A program made the translations under genes and the position numbers. From contig JADDMT010000088.1 of NCBI GenBank assembly GCA_021401465.1, forward strand, positions 60,860 through 124,859: 64,000 bases of DNA. The letters run 5' to 3'. The stretch comes from Teratosphaeria epicoccoides (Eukaryota > Ascomycota > Dothideomycetes > Mycosphaerellales > Teratosphaeriaceae). Each line of letters opens with the position of its first letter. Positions within the stretch are counted from its first letter, which is position 1. The notes below the pieces were generated by a model that was given only the letters and a program-made list of their open reading frames with translations, did not search any database and was not told where the DNA came from. Shown here piece after piece: positions 32,906-44,348 of the stretch.

Positions 32906-35601
32906 GTAGTTAGTCACGGACCATTCAATCTTGAAAGAGCTGCATGCTGCATGCTGGTCAGCAAGCGCGCTCAACAGACACGGCCATTCCATGAAGCTCT
33001 TGGAGCCGCTATCCCGGCCACCGTACGTATTGAAAGTCAGTCAGACTTCAGCGCAACTGGGCTCGGCACGAATATCGTATTCCGCGGCCACGGAATGCTG
33101 GCTGCACGCACCGTGGTCTGTGAGTCTTCCAAGGTGCTTGGCTCATTATTGCCAAGGCCCTGGAGCCTGGAGCCGGGGACGGTGGCGCTGTGCGTCGTCT
33201 CTTCCTTGGCAGGCAGCCATGGTGCCTTGTTGCTGGCAGAGTTCTATGGCGTCTACATGTGTACATGGCAGTCGATATAGTTTGCACAGAGACTGCATGG
33301 TAAGTAGGAGCATGCGATCGCGAGAAGTCGTCCAGTAGCAGGATCGCCTGTAAAAATTCCGCGGCGCGAAGTCCTCGTCCGCTGTTCGACGAAGGGCGCG
33401 AGGACAGGTGTGGAGCCAGGCGATCAAACAATACTTCTCACGCCCGCGCATCCCGTCCTGTGATATCGGAGCGCTGGGTCTGTTGTCGTTGAGTGGTCGT
33501 TCGCTTGAATCGTCGAGACGGGTTGTTTTCGTGTGCGAGAACTCTGGTTGGTGGGCTGCAGGCGCGGGGGCTTCCCCTTCCGCTGCATGTCACAATAACG
33601 TGTGCCAGCGTTGATGCGGCTGGCTTTCTCTGGATGCAAGTCCGAGTGGTTTGGTATCGAATTGTGATTGCTGTCTTCTCGTCGCGTCTCAGCGTCCCCG
33701 GGTGGATTCTCGAGCATGGTCTCACGGAAGGTGATTGGTGAGCTTCTCGAGGCTTGCTGAAGACACACTTCCGGCATGTCGTGCACGATCGTTGTTTTGT
33801 TTGATTCAGGTAGTGCAGAATAGATCATACTAGTCCGCTCCACCTTGAAACTACCCTCAGCAGCTAGAAAGGCGCACATCGCTGCAAGCCTACCAAAGCA
33901 CACGGCAAGACTCCACCATCAACGGTCTATTTTGAGGATAAACCGAGACGAAAGTCATGTTCCTCAGGCTTTCCCTATTCGATATCGCAGTACAGCGTAC
34001 TGCCGTGATGCCTTGTCTAGTGTTGTAGTAGTGTTGCAAGAAATATATGATGGGCTCTATCTGGGGCGCACCAACAGGCCGCCTGGGAATATCCAGGGTT
34101 TTGCCGCCGTATGCGAATAGGCACATGCAGGTTAAGGCTGTCTTAGGACTACCCGTAGACGGTGTGCTCACACCGCTGCGTGAAGGTGCCACTTCCGACA
34201 TATCGGTCCGGTAGCACCTCAGGCAGTATTCACGTATTATTCACAGGAAAGAGAGGAGGAGCCGCGTTGGATGTTCCTGCGTACTGTAATTATTTAGACT
34301 CGCAGCTAGACGCGTTTCACAATCTTGACTGGTCTAGTGCCTGTTCTTTGCGCCTTCTACTCTCGCTGATCTTAATTCTATCCTGATATGCCGACCCCTT
34401 GGACGCAGCTTGCAGTCTTGCAGCGCGTGAAATTATTGGACAGGGTGAGAGAGGGAGGGAGAGAGAGCGAAGGGTGTAGCTTCCAGTGGGCAAGTGCTTC
34501 GTGGATTACTTATTCGATGGCATGCATGTTTTGGTTTGATATTTTTGGCTGCGGCAGCCATTGTCGTGGCTCTGTGCCTGACCGGGTTCCTCATTAGAGC
34601 GACAGGGGAACGTAGCTCGCGTGGCTCTGAACCGCCAGGGGAGCCCGAGTCGGTAATGCTCTGTAGAACGCACATACGGAGATACATGAGGTCGGGCATT
34701 CCTGGCCTCTTGGACACTTGGGCTGCGCTGGTACTCGAGCTGTCGTGTGGCATCTCGTATCTATAGTAACTGCTGCATCATCGCCACGGGACCACATCTG
34801 GAACCGTGGCTTGCGCCGCGTGTGGGTGTAACTCGTGTAGGTGTGTGCAACTTCAACCTTGCATGTACTTAGGGGTGACTATTCCGCAATTGGAACAGGC
34901 GACTCCTGGTCAACGGCTTGTCCACATTCGGCCGGGTCTCCCTGTCGCAACGCGCCTGCGACTTCTCGCATGCGTCTCTCTGACCCAAGGGCCAAGCGGG
35001 CAGTCAACACCTTGCCTGTCAGGAAAGCCCGTCCCTTCCACTTGTTTCTTTCTTCCGATCGTCCAGCGGAGTGCTGTTGACCTCGACGTTCGCTCCTTCC
35101 CTGGTCTGGGTCCTGTTCGCTCCTTCCTCCACCCACAACACCACCACTCATTATTGATACCGGACGCGAGCGTCTGAGTCAAGTCACGCGAGGACTTCCA
35201 TCCGCACGCCATCGTGTTCTTACACACACAGAAACCCTCTGCGATCTGGCAACCCCCTTGGCCCGCTCCGCTTCGCACCGTCTTGACGCAATTTGTTTGA
35301 GAAAGGAAAGCTGAGTGTCATCCGACGCACAGGAAGGCGTCGAGGAGGCTGCTTGCGTCTGCGGAAAGCGTCGGAAGTCGGCGGCAGTGCGCGCACGACA
35401 GGAGCCGTGGCGCAAGGAGGCTCGCTCAGGAACGCGGGTACGCTTACGCGACATCAGAGACCTCAAGACAAGGGAGAGCAACAGCATTGTCGCCGACCAA
35501 ACAGACGGACAGGACCCCTTCCCACTGGGAACGACCTTGCGGAGCATTGTTAAAGCTACGACACTGGCGCTGGGGAGTCCGCGAACTCAGCGCCATCACT
35601 T
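32906..35601. other. Gene-free region of 2.7 kb
   Basis: No convincing gene on either strand. A purine-rich tract (GAGAGAGGGAGGGAGAGAG) lies near 34445-34465, and Cys-rich-looking short frames near 34806 are not protein-like overall. It probably holds an extended 5' region for the kelch-type gene. Confidence 0.4.
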
Positions 35602-38349
35602 ATGTCTGTCCCTCTGCCGTCCAGCACGCTCGAGGGACATTGCTCGGCGGTCCACGATGATACCCTCTATGTTCTCTCGCCCAGTGGCATGCAGTCGTTG
35701 CCAATCAAGGAAAATGCGACATGGTCACAGGAGTCGGGTGGAGTGTCGGTGACAGGACCGGCATGCGTGAAGGCGGCGGATCAGGGTGCGTTCTACGTTG
35801 TGGGAGGCACGGCGAGCGACGGGAGCTATGGTGGGTTGCAGAGATATTGGTTTGGCAACAAAACCTGGGATACGCTGTCACCAACCTCGGACAACATGGT
35901 GAGCAGGACAGAGCACAGTGCAGCGTACCTGAACGACACAAAGTCGATTTTGGTATATGCTGGCTCCACCCCCGATGCAAAGTCGGATTTGTCGTCTCAG
36001 ACATTCCTGATATCTACGAATCCTCCCTACAACATCGAGTCTTTCATTTCAACAGCACCGCCGGCGAAACTGCCCATACTGGAGCCTTGGAACAGCAGTC
36101 ATGCCGTTCTAGTGGGTGGCTCTCCGTTTAGCACCGAAGTCTACACTTTCGGCCCAGAAGATGGATGGCAACCGCTCGGAACCAACATCAGTCAGCCACT
36201 GGACTCTGGCGAGCGAGGTGTGCTTGTCACCGGGGACGATGGGAGTAAGGTGATGGAAGTCTTCAGCGTCAATGTGTCTCCAAACACCGTCCAGCAGCTC
36301 GTGTTGCTTGGCGCGAATGGCGACACGGCACAAAACGGACAGACCGTTGGTGGTAATTCAGTAGCGTCCTCGAATTTGAGGAAAAGAAAGCGGGAGCTTA
36401 CGCTGGACAACTGGCCGTCTTACAACAGCACAGGCGCGCCAACGACGACACGAACGGATTACGGACTCGCGCAAGCACCGGGTGGCGTGGTCGCAGTCTC
36501 TGGCGGTAGCTCCAGCTCGCCGGTGGAGCTTTTCGACTCAGGTACCAATGGCTGGGTGGACCCCGACAGATTCTTCAACTCCAAGAATCAGCAACCACTG
36601 CAAGCATCGGCAACGAGCACCGCAGGCTCCTCCCAGTCTACTACTCCGTCCTCTTCAACAACACCTGCTGGCGGAAGCCGCCCCAATAATCAGCGCATGC
36701 TTCGGACGCTCGGTGTCACCCTAGGCGTACTCTTCGGCGTGGCGGCGCTGTTTATTCTGATATTATTATTATTGCGGCATAAGAGGATGAAGAAGAGGAG
36801 AAAAGAAGGCTACGCCGACGAGAAGACCGGCGGGCGGCTGAGCTTTGCGGACAGGGGCGCATCGTTCATGAAAGAGGCTGGTGGATCAATCACGGCGCTG
36901 CCGCCGATTGACAAGGACCGGTATATCGGCAAGCCCAAGCCCTCTCACAACTCAATTTCCATGATCACTGGAAGAATGAGCGGCGGAAGGCTGAGTGGAA
37001 TTCGGCACAGCAAGCTGAACAACCACCAGCCAAAAGGCAGCTTCGAGAGCACTGCCCATCTTGTTAAGGATAAGAGCGGCACGATGGCCCAGGAGCCAAT
37101 GGAGATGATGCGCATTGGCGAGAAACGTACTCCGATTTCGAGGAAAGCGGTGCCTCGGACCGAGCGGACACCGCCCGCAGGTGCGATCGTGTACGAATAC
37201 GACAAAGAAATGGCGGTGCCAGATGACAGGAAACGGAGCTCAGGCTGGTCAAAATACTTCGCTGCCAACGGACCGGAAGGGCCTGATAGAGTCTCCCATC
37301 TTCCGGCAGCGTATGTGAAGCCCAAGACTCAATCTGCAATTAGCGACGCGTCTGTGTATTCGGAGCAGCAAAACAAAAGACCCTCGCAGATTTCACGTAT
37401 ACCATCATCGATCCTGGTGGCGCCGCTGGACCTTGACTTGAGCAAGACTTTTGATGGACAGCGGCTGTCACAAGTGGCGTCCGGCTCACCAAATTTCGCG
37501 GACAGTCGCGAGGATCTGGCACGGCGCGGCAGTACAGGTGATGCACCACAGGGCATGAAGGGCCTGATCGTCAACAGCGACCGGCCTGACTCGCGCGGGC
37601 GGATGTCACAGATTTCGGGGTTCTCGCTATCGACCAACGGTCGGACTACCCTGAGCAGTGCCGTGACCGACTACTACAACGAGTCTGGCAATACCTCTTG
37701 GACGCCTGTTAGCAGCAACGCGTACAGAGACCTCCACAATCCGGACAGGGCGAGCAGCATCTACACCGACAGCATGTACGAGCCTCGAATACCATCGCGA
37801 GGCAAATCGGCTGGCTTTTTCCCTGGCGCAGGCACGACCTACCGTCCACGGCGAAGCTCGAAAGGTTCCAAGGCTGGCATGAGTGCTACTGCTGCGCCCA
37901 CTGCAGAGTGGGCATCACCCAAGGGCGGAGCCGGCCTCGTCATTCCTAAGATGGCGGCAGAGGAGAACCGTGAAAGCACCATGACTGTATTTCCCTCTGC
38001 CGAGGAAGCGTCAGCGTCAGCACCGGCTACGAGAGTCACGAAACCTGCGGCTGCGGTGACGACCGGCACGGATCTCGGTCTTTCCGTACCCAAGAAGACA
38101 GAAGAGGTGGATCGTGGTAGCACCATGACTTTGTTCCCTCGCGGCGTCTCGAGCACGTACTACGCGGACCGTGAGAAGACCAGGGACGACATTATAGCCG
38201 CAGCGCAAGCCAATGCAGCGGATCCGAAGCCGAGGCAGAGCGACCAGAAGCCAGTGGTCGAGGACATGAGTTGGTTGAGACTGGGCGACGTCGCCAGAGA
38301 GGCGAACACGCCTGGCAAGGACGATCACTTGTTCTTTGGCGCGCTGTAG
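35602..38349 (+). CDS. Kelch-like single-pass membrane protein
   Basis: A 915-aa intronless protein. Residues 1-330 form a beta-propeller-like region with kelch-type signatures (GAFYVVGGTASDGSYGGLQRYW, HAVLVGGSPFSTEVYTF, GGVVAVSGGSSSSPVELF). A Ser/Thr/Pro-rich stalk of about 40 residues then meets a clear transmembrane segment around 370-391 (LGVTLGVLFGVAALFILILLLL). A basic stop-transfer (RHKRMKKRRKEG) and a roughly 500-residue disordered tail rich in Ser, Arg and Pro follow. Many NxS/T sites precede the membrane segment, so the propeller is probably outside the cell or in the lumen. No N-terminal signal peptide is seen, so insertion would rely on the internal segment. The architecture is common in Pezizomycotina; function unknown. 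Confidence 0.85.
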   Translation: MSVPLPSSTLEGHCSAVHDDTLYVLSPSGMQSLPIKENATWSQESGGVSVTGPACVKAADQGAFYVVGGTASDGSYGGLQRYWFGNKTWDTLSPTSDNMVSRTEHSAAYLNDTKSILVYAGSTPDAKSDLSSQTFLISTNPPYNIESFISTAPPAKLPILEPWNSSHAVLVGGSPFSTEVYTFGPEDGWQPLGTNISQPLDSGERGVLVTGDDGSKVMEVFSVNVSPNTVQQLVLLGANGDTAQNGQTVGGNSVASSNLRKRKRELTLDNWPSYNSTGAPTTTRTDYGLAQAPGGVVAVSGGSSSSPVELFDSGTNGWVDPDRFFNSKNQQPLQASATSTAGSSQSTTPSSSTTPAGGSRPNNQRMLRTLGVTLGVLFGVAALFILILLLLRHKRMKKRRKEGYADEKTGGRLSFADRGASFMKEAGGSITALPPIDKDRYIGKPKPSHNSISMITGRMSGGRLSGIRHSKLNNHQPKGSFESTAHLVKDKSGTMAQEPMEMMRIGEKRTPISRKAVPRTERTPPAGAIVYEYDKEMAVPDDRKRSSGWSKYFAANGPEGPDRVSHLPAAYVKPKTQSAISDASVYSEQQNKRPSQISRIPSSILVAPLDLDLSKTFDGQRLSQVASGSPNFADSREDLARRGSTGDAPQGMKGLIVNSDRPDSRGRMSQISGFSLSTNGRTTLSSAVTDYYNESGNTSWTPVSSNAYRDLHNPDRASSIYTDSMYEPRIPSRGKSAGFFPGAGTTYRPRRSSKGSKAGMSATAAPTAEWASPKGGAGLVIPKMAAEENRESTMTVFPSAEEASASAPATRVTKPAAAVTTGTDLGLSVPKKTEEVDRGSTMTLFPRGVSSTYYADREKTRDDIIAAAQANAADPKPRQSDQKPVVEDMSWLRLGDVAREANTPGKDDHLFFGAL

Positions 38350-39168
38350 GCTCCAGCTTGGGCCTTTTGGCATGCTTGCGAGCAGCATACGGCATGATGG
38401 GATACACGGCCTCTCGATGCAGCATTCCGTCTCTGACTATCATTTTAACACCTTACGACTTCTTGGGATGGAGCCTGAAGACACACATATCACTTTTTCC
38501 CTTTGCTTTTTCCGAGCGCACGTAGGAAGCAGGCCCGGCACGTGGACTGAACAGGAAGGCGCTGGCCTGCGGGCCCTGTTGCAATGTCGCCGCGTGCGTT
38601 TCCGTTTTGATTGATGAAATTGTGACAGAAAGAGACTGAGCAAGTGATACCATTGCTGTTAGGTTATTCTGTATTGTGCATGGTCAGCTCGCGCTGCTAT
38701 GTGTTTAGAGAGTTCACAGCTCGCGAGCACGGATTCGCGACCTGGTTTGTTCATACATGTATCTGTACATATACGCATTAATGTCTGCTGAATGGCCACG
38801 ATGTTGGGTCCGCGTTCTCAAGTGTCTATCCGCTTAGTGTTACTGGACGGTGGACGTGGGATGTGCGCACGTTGCCAACTATGATCACCCAAGTTGCATT
38901 TTCCTTCCTCCATTTTTGTACAACTGCAACGCCACTTCGGATTGGACGAGGCACCCTGTTTGCGCGGGTCAAGTCCTTCACAGTGTTTCCGGAGCAAGGC
39001 GATGAGGTGTCCTGTCGTATTTTGTTCTGATGGCAAGTCCTACCACAAAACAAACAGCTGCGTCCACCTGCAAAGGTACGCTTCCCAATGCTGCCCACCA
39101 CCCTGCAGACGTGCATCGCGCAAGCCCCACCACCCATCGTTCCACCCGAATGCAACACACATCCCCGT
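38350..39168. other. Convergent intergenic region
   Basis: 3' sides of the kelch-like gene (plus) and the small secreted protein gene (minus). No gene is seen. Confidence 0.4.
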
Positions 39169-39537
39169 TCATCGCTTCAGCTCATCTTTATCTCTGTTGT
39201 ACCAGACAGCTTCCTCTTCCTCATAGCAATCCGCCGAACTCGCATTCTCTACACCCTGACAGCGAAAAGCGAAGGCGTCAGGGTTGATACGCCGCGTAGA
39301 CAAGACCTGGCACTCGTTGAGTATTGGGCCTCGGGGGTTAGGGTAGTATGGCGCGAATCTCGCAGTGTAGTGATAGTTGTCATGGCAGACCTGTCGCGTG
39401 GCATCGTCGACAGGGACGCCGGCTTTGTTGATGCAGCGGCAGCGGTGGTAGAACCTGCCACTTTCGTACCAGGCGAGGATGGAGGTGGTGTGGTTGAGGA
39501 GGAGGAGCAGGATGATGGGGAGGTGGTGATGGGGCAT
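39169..39537 (-). CDS. Small secreted six-cysteine protein
   Basis: A 122-aa protein. The N-terminus MPHHHLPIILLLLLNHTTS is a strong signal peptide, with cleavage probably after the Ala at residue 22. The mature part is about 100 residues with six cysteines at 33, 35, 51, 76, 93 and 104, the even number expected for three disulfides. It is rich in Tyr, Arg and Asp, has one NxS site (NAS) and ends in a charged tail (NRDKDELKR). The KDEL string is not at the very end, so it should not act as an ER-retention signal. Small size, secretion and cysteines fit the profile of candidate effectors in plant-associated Dothideomycetes, but I recognise no family. No intron is needed. Confidence 0.65.
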   Translation of the reverse strand: MPHHHLPIILLLLLNHTTSILAWYESGRFYHRCRCINKAGVPVDDATRQVCHDNYHYTARFAPYYPNPRGPILNECQVLSTRRINPDAFAFRCQGVENASSADCYEEEEAVWYNRDKDELKR

Positions 39538-40078
39538 GGTCCCGGGTTTGAGTGGTGGGTGGTTGGTCAGTGGTTTGGGTGGGATCGCGAGGGAGGTGTA
39601 TTTCGTGGAAGGGAGTGGGGTTAAGAAGGTACTTACTTACATAGGCTAACACTAGATGGTCTCGGGGCATGGATGCCAGATTCTTGGCTGACTCCGGAGA
39701 CGGTCAGGATGGTCAGTGGTGAGACAGGATTGGAATGGTTTTCATTCACTGGTGCCACTCGTCGGCGCCCGGAGTCGCAAGATAGCAAGTCACGGCGACC
39801 GCCTTCGCCAGCTGATCCGTCACTTGGTTGCTGACCGCTGACGTCGATTGTGGAAAGGTCAATCCCATATCAGCCGTGACTCTTGGAGCTGTTCAAAACC
39901 GCCATTTCGCCAGTGACATTCATTTCCAGTGGTTTCGCCTCGATTTGCTGTTGTTGAGAGGCCCGACATTTTTCAGCGATTTTCTCGCGTGTGCTTCGTT
40001 CTGAAGGAACATTTGTTGATACTCGCATACATTTTGCTGCTTCATTTGGTTTTCCGTGTTTCGCAGGCTGCCGCTATT
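39538..40078. other. Intergenic region, no gene seen
   Basis: Probable promoter of the minus-strand secreted protein gene. Nothing else is visible. Confidence 0.35.
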
Positions 40079-40740
40079 TCTTGTCTTGAGTCTGGGTTCC
40101 TTCCCGCGCTGCCACCTGCGGCTCCACTTCCTCTACAGATGTGAACTGCGCCTACCAGCAAGGAGGTCCTCATGGCAACGCCGCAATGAGACAGTGTCAA
40201 GGTATGCAGCAGGGGCCGACTTTCGCGAATAATGGTGCGCGTCAAGAGGCCCCCACTGCACCAGCATGCTCCCAGCACCACGCCGTCGATGGGCGGGGTG
40301 AGTCACCAGGGTTGAGAGGTCTGGACCACAGGTGAGCAAAGACTTGCAGAGCGGCATATTCTGAGAAAGGACTAACTAGCATTTGGCCTCGTACCAACGA
40401 ATTCGGTCGCTCGGCTGCCCCGTTATCCTTGTTGGCATTGTAGGTGTTACCTTCGGCTTCGGGCGGAGACACAGCTACTTCCTCCTTCGGCAACTGCGTT
40501 TGAAGGCAAAATCGCCGCATGGCGCCAGCGACCAGTTCACCAGTCGCGATGTCAGTCACCTCTAGCCATACCAACTCGCTGTTGCTGAAGCCTTGGCGGG
40601 TCATGCCTTCGATGAGCTATTGGCGCGGCGTCCATCGCCTTGGCGACAGCCCAGCCGGCCATCGCGGTTGCGTCGACGGCGGCGCAGGTAGAGATGTCAT
40701 CTTCCAGCATGAAGCTGAGTTGCAGAGACACGTGCCGGCT
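40079..40740 (-). pseudogene. GNAT-family N-acetyltransferase relic
   Basis: On the minus strand three separate frames carry pieces of a GNAT acetyltransferase in the right order. MLEDDISTCAAVDATAMAGW starts at 40710. EGMTRQGFSNSELVWLEVTD and the following ATGELVAGAMRRFC run over about 40610-40500. The acetyl-CoA binding signature TLVTHPAHRRRGAGSMLVQW lies near 40315-40255. The first two blocks are separated by a frame change plus a TAG-containing alternative frame near 40620. The last two may be joined by a short intron ending TTTCTCAG near 40358, but the candidate donor leaves only about 35 nt, and the frame after the Q/RxxGxG motif decays. I therefore call a pseudogene. A heavily spliced live gene is the less likely alternative. 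Confidence 0.6.
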
Positions 40741-41726
40741 GAGAGGATGTGGTTCTTCCCCTGAGCAGCGTGCTCCACCAAGTGGATTCGGACATTAGCA
40801 AAAGCTGAGCTGTTCAGCGGTCATACCTGCAACACTGTATCGTCCCAGTCTTTGGCGGGATCGTCCTGAGGTCATTCCTCGTTGTTCCTGGTTCCTCCTG
40901 GTTTGTCGCGAGATCAAAGTTATCTCCTCTGCACCGGACACCGTGCGGTCTTCTTGCGCCAGCGACGTGAGCGCATGCCACAGACATCGACCTGCTCAGA
41001 CTTGAGATCTGCCACTATCAGCGTCGGTGACTGCATGCGCTTGTCTTGGAGCACATCAGCATCTCAACACCGCCACGTTGGAACCCCTGCAGACTATATA
41101 CTATAACCTTTTGCATCCGCAATTCTCCGACCTGTAAGGCTTATGCCCAAGTGTCACGCTTGCCCAGAAGGCCAGATGTAGGACGATAGAGCGGCCGGAT
41201 GCGCGGCTGACGGGAAGATCGATGGCGGCATGCAGATCACGAGCAAGCAACGCCGTCTTCTCTGTGAGCCTCTTAAGCGATATGCCTGATGGATCGCTGC
41301 AGTCAACCAGCATATCCGTGTACGATGCCCATTGATTGCCCGTTTGGCCATCGCAATCGCAGAAGTCAAGGCACTGCCCACCCCCACCAGCGCGGATCTC
41401 GCATGGGTACAATTCATTCGTCATCCAATATGCGCGCAGATCAGCGCGAGCTGCATCGAGCACTTCCCACACATTTAACAGGAGGTACTTCTGTCATTGA
41501 CCACGTCCGCCAATTCTTGTTGCAAACGAAAGACACCAACTCCTCGCGTTGGATCTCGAGACTGACCCGCTGCAGCATTATCCTCTCTGTGAAGATTGAG
41601 TTTTGTACCTGCCTCCCTCACTAGCCCTTTTGGTCTCCAAGCACAAGCTATACCGGCGATCTGCACCAGTGTTCCGCGATGTGTGACGTGCGACGTGACA
41701 TGCACTCGGCTCGCGCGCGCTATGGC
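40741..41726. other. Intergenic region, no supported gene
   Basis: It holds one minus-strand Cys-containing frame (41101-41472) without an ATG start, which I do not accept as a gene. Otherwise probably the promoter of the RGS-LOV gene. Confidence 0.35.
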
Positions 41727-43828
41727 ATGGCACCGCGCAAAGAATCGTCACTCTTCGCGCCCACGCCCAGTATCTTCCGCTCTGATGAACCGACATTCAC
41801 CGCGCTCCCTCAGTATCCCAAGAGATATCCACAGGATCTAGACGACTGGCCAAAGCCACCAAAGTCCAAGCCCCGGCTTCCACGTCTACGACTGAAACCA
41901 AGCTTCGCCTCCAAGGAATCGAGCGTTGAAGCGGTGCGCAAAGATTCAATGTCGGCGCTTGGTTCTCCAGGCATTCCAGATGTTTTTAGCATCAATGAGG
42001 ATCCGAGAGAAGATGAATATACAGAGCCTACGACAGGAGTAGGCTCGGGCTCAGATGAGCCGTCTTACGACCTCAAGCCTCCGGCGCCTTCAACTTCACC
42101 CGACAATATAGAAGCATTGGCATTGCGCTTGTTCTCGGTCGATCATCTTGATCTGATCTTGCGCGATCAAGCTCTGGCTGCGCGGCTCGATCAGTTCATA
42201 GCCCAATATCGACCACAATATTCTGACACGCTATCGCGTTACGTCAACGCAAAAAAGGCCATTCGAGCAATCGAATATGCGAATGCAATTGCAGAGCAAA
42301 TCCCAATTTCACCTGGACACCCTCCTTACCAGGCTGCAGTGTTGGACCGACGATTCGAAGCCAAGTCAAAACGGGTAGTCGAAGATCTGATAGAAGAAGC
42401 GCTGCCCGCGTACGTGACACATCAGCTGGTCACGTTGGTGACGGATAGCTTGGTCAAAGAGATCACCGGCAACCAGGCACCCATCATGCACGAGCTGGTA
42501 CCAAGTTTAGCAGAGGTGTACTGTGTGACGGATCCTTCACTGCCAGACAACCCTATCGTCTATGCTTCAGAAGGTAAGCATCCTCTTGACGCTAAGATGC
42601 TTCAAGCCCAACGCTGATCTGTACACTCAGAGTTCTACAACACCACTCAGTATGGTCGAGACTATGTCATAGGTCGCAACTGCCGTTTCTTGCAGGGTCC
42701 CAAGTCTTCGAATGCCACTGTCAGGCGCTTGATTGAGGCACTCACGAACGGTCAAGAATGCTGTGAAACAATTCTGAACTATCGAAGAGACGGCTCGCCA
42801 TTCATGAATCTGCTACTGCTGGCACCTTTGTACGATAATAAGGGTCAAGTGAGATATTATCTTGGAGCTCAAATTGATGTATCACCGCTCGTTGAAGGCG
42901 GACGAGGTCTGCAGTCCTTCTCTCAGCTGCTCGCACAAGATCGCTCGGAGAGCAGATTCGGTACAAAGCCACGCGGCGAGCCAAAAGAAGTGCTTGGCGA
43001 GCTGGGAGAGCTCCTGGGGGAAGAAGAGGTGAACATTGTGAGAAACAAAGCAAGACCGTCAAGCACGAGGTCTCAGACCAGCGCGATATCATCAATGGTC
43101 GCCAACAAAGGAGGAAGACGTGTCCTCGGAATGGATGACCAAGCGTCCAACCAAGCAATGTGGCCGCACCCGAATCTTGGACCCAATGGCCGCTTGCCTG
43201 GCGTGTACCAGAACGTAAGTCTTGCTTGTTGCCATCGCTGTGAAGCTGTTATGCTAATATTTCGCAGTATCTCCTTGTCCGGCCATATCCATCGCTGCGC
43301 ATTACATTCACGTCTCCTGCCCTGCGAATACCAGGTCTGCTGCAGACCAAATTCCTCGATCGCATAGGCGGGCCACAACATGTCCGCGACGGCATTCTGG
43401 ATGCACTGTCCAGCGGGCAGAAGGTCACGGCAAAGGTTGCTTGGCTCACGGGCCCAGTCGCATCCTCAGGCTCCACCTCCATCAACGGCAGGCCACGCTG
43501 GGTACACTGCACGCCACTGCTTGGTAGCGACGACAAGGTCGGGGTCTGGATGATCGTGATGGTTGAGAATGAGGAGGTGACAGGCCAGTTGAACAAGCGG
43601 ATGGCCCACGCTCGGATTTCTTCTGGGCAAGATTCCAGTGCCGGTGCTGCGAGTCCGAGGTTCGCGAGCAACAAGCTTTATGCGGAATACTTGAGAAGAG
43701 AAGGGAGCAGCGCATCGGCGCGATCAACTACGCCGGGTCGACCGATGTCTTCTGATGGCGCCATTCGGCAGACGCCACCGTCGACACGCGAGCAGAGAGA
43801 TGTCGATCGCAATTTCAGCGACTTCTGA
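41727..43828 (+). CDS. RGS-LOV blue-light photoreceptor
   Basis: Three exons: 41727-42573, 42631-43214 and 43268-43828, with introns 42574-42630 (GTAAGC...CTCAG) and 43215-43267 (GTAAGT...CGCAG). The product is 663 aa. After a Pro/Ser-rich start comes an RGS-like helical domain (about 125-250; DHLDLILRDQALAARLDQFI). Next is a LOV domain whose flavin-binding core GRNCRFLQGP carries the photoactive Cys at about residue 300, followed by NYRRDGSPFMNLLLLAPLYD and YYLGAQIDVS. The C-terminal third is a conserved region of unknown fold (YPSLRITFTSPALRIPGLLQ). RGS before LOV is the layout of BcLOV4 of Botrytis, whose light state binds anionic membrane lipids. ATG 41727 is preferred; ATG 41679 in the same frame would add 16 residues. 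Confidence 0.9.
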
Positions 43829-44348
43829 TCGCATGTAATCGAATCTGATGTTTTATGAGGGAAGCGGGCGGTGCTGGTGGATTTCATCACAATTTGTAAA
43901 CAACCTGGGATCAAAATGGGATCTACGACTAATATCTTGTACTGTACGGACCTCTTGAAGCCCCAATGTATGTGAGGCATAGTTATTACGCCATTTGCGA
44001 ACGAGGGGATGCCTGTAGCGTCCTATTTTTGATGCTAGTCGAAGTCGTGATGAGTAAGGCACATACGGAGTTTTTCGGGATTTCCAGAGTAATGTTACCT
44101 TTGATCGACACAAGGTATGGAGTTGTAGCGGATCGGCCAAGCTTTGTTCACAGGCTGCCAGGCATGGCCCCCAGAGAACTAACTCTACGGACAGTCCTCC
44201 TTGTAACAGACATTCCTCGTATGCAACATAATGATGTAGCACACTATTTACATATCATGGTATTATGTACCTCTGCCCACACCTGACGCATGGAGCACTT
44301 ATGCTTCAATTCTGAGGCAAACGCACAATAGCAAGCAGGCAATACCAC
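43829..44348. other. Convergent intergenic region
   Basis: 3' sides of the RGS-LOV gene (plus) and the first C2H2 gene (minus). No gene or repeat is seen. Confidence 0.4.

Noticed and set aside
33424..33903. 159-codon minus-strand frame in the 2.7-kb gap
   Set aside because: No domain, no homology that I recognise; length is within chance for GC-rich DNA.
34806..35177. Plus-strand frame starting with a Cys-rich stretch (MACAACGCNSCRC)
   Set aside because: The Cys pattern is confined to the first 20 codons and the rest is random-like; not a metallothionein.
41101..41472. Cys-rich minus-strand frame (QCLDFCDCDG) that could look like a secreted protein
   Set aside because: No ATG at the start, no signal peptide and no supporting splice site upstream.
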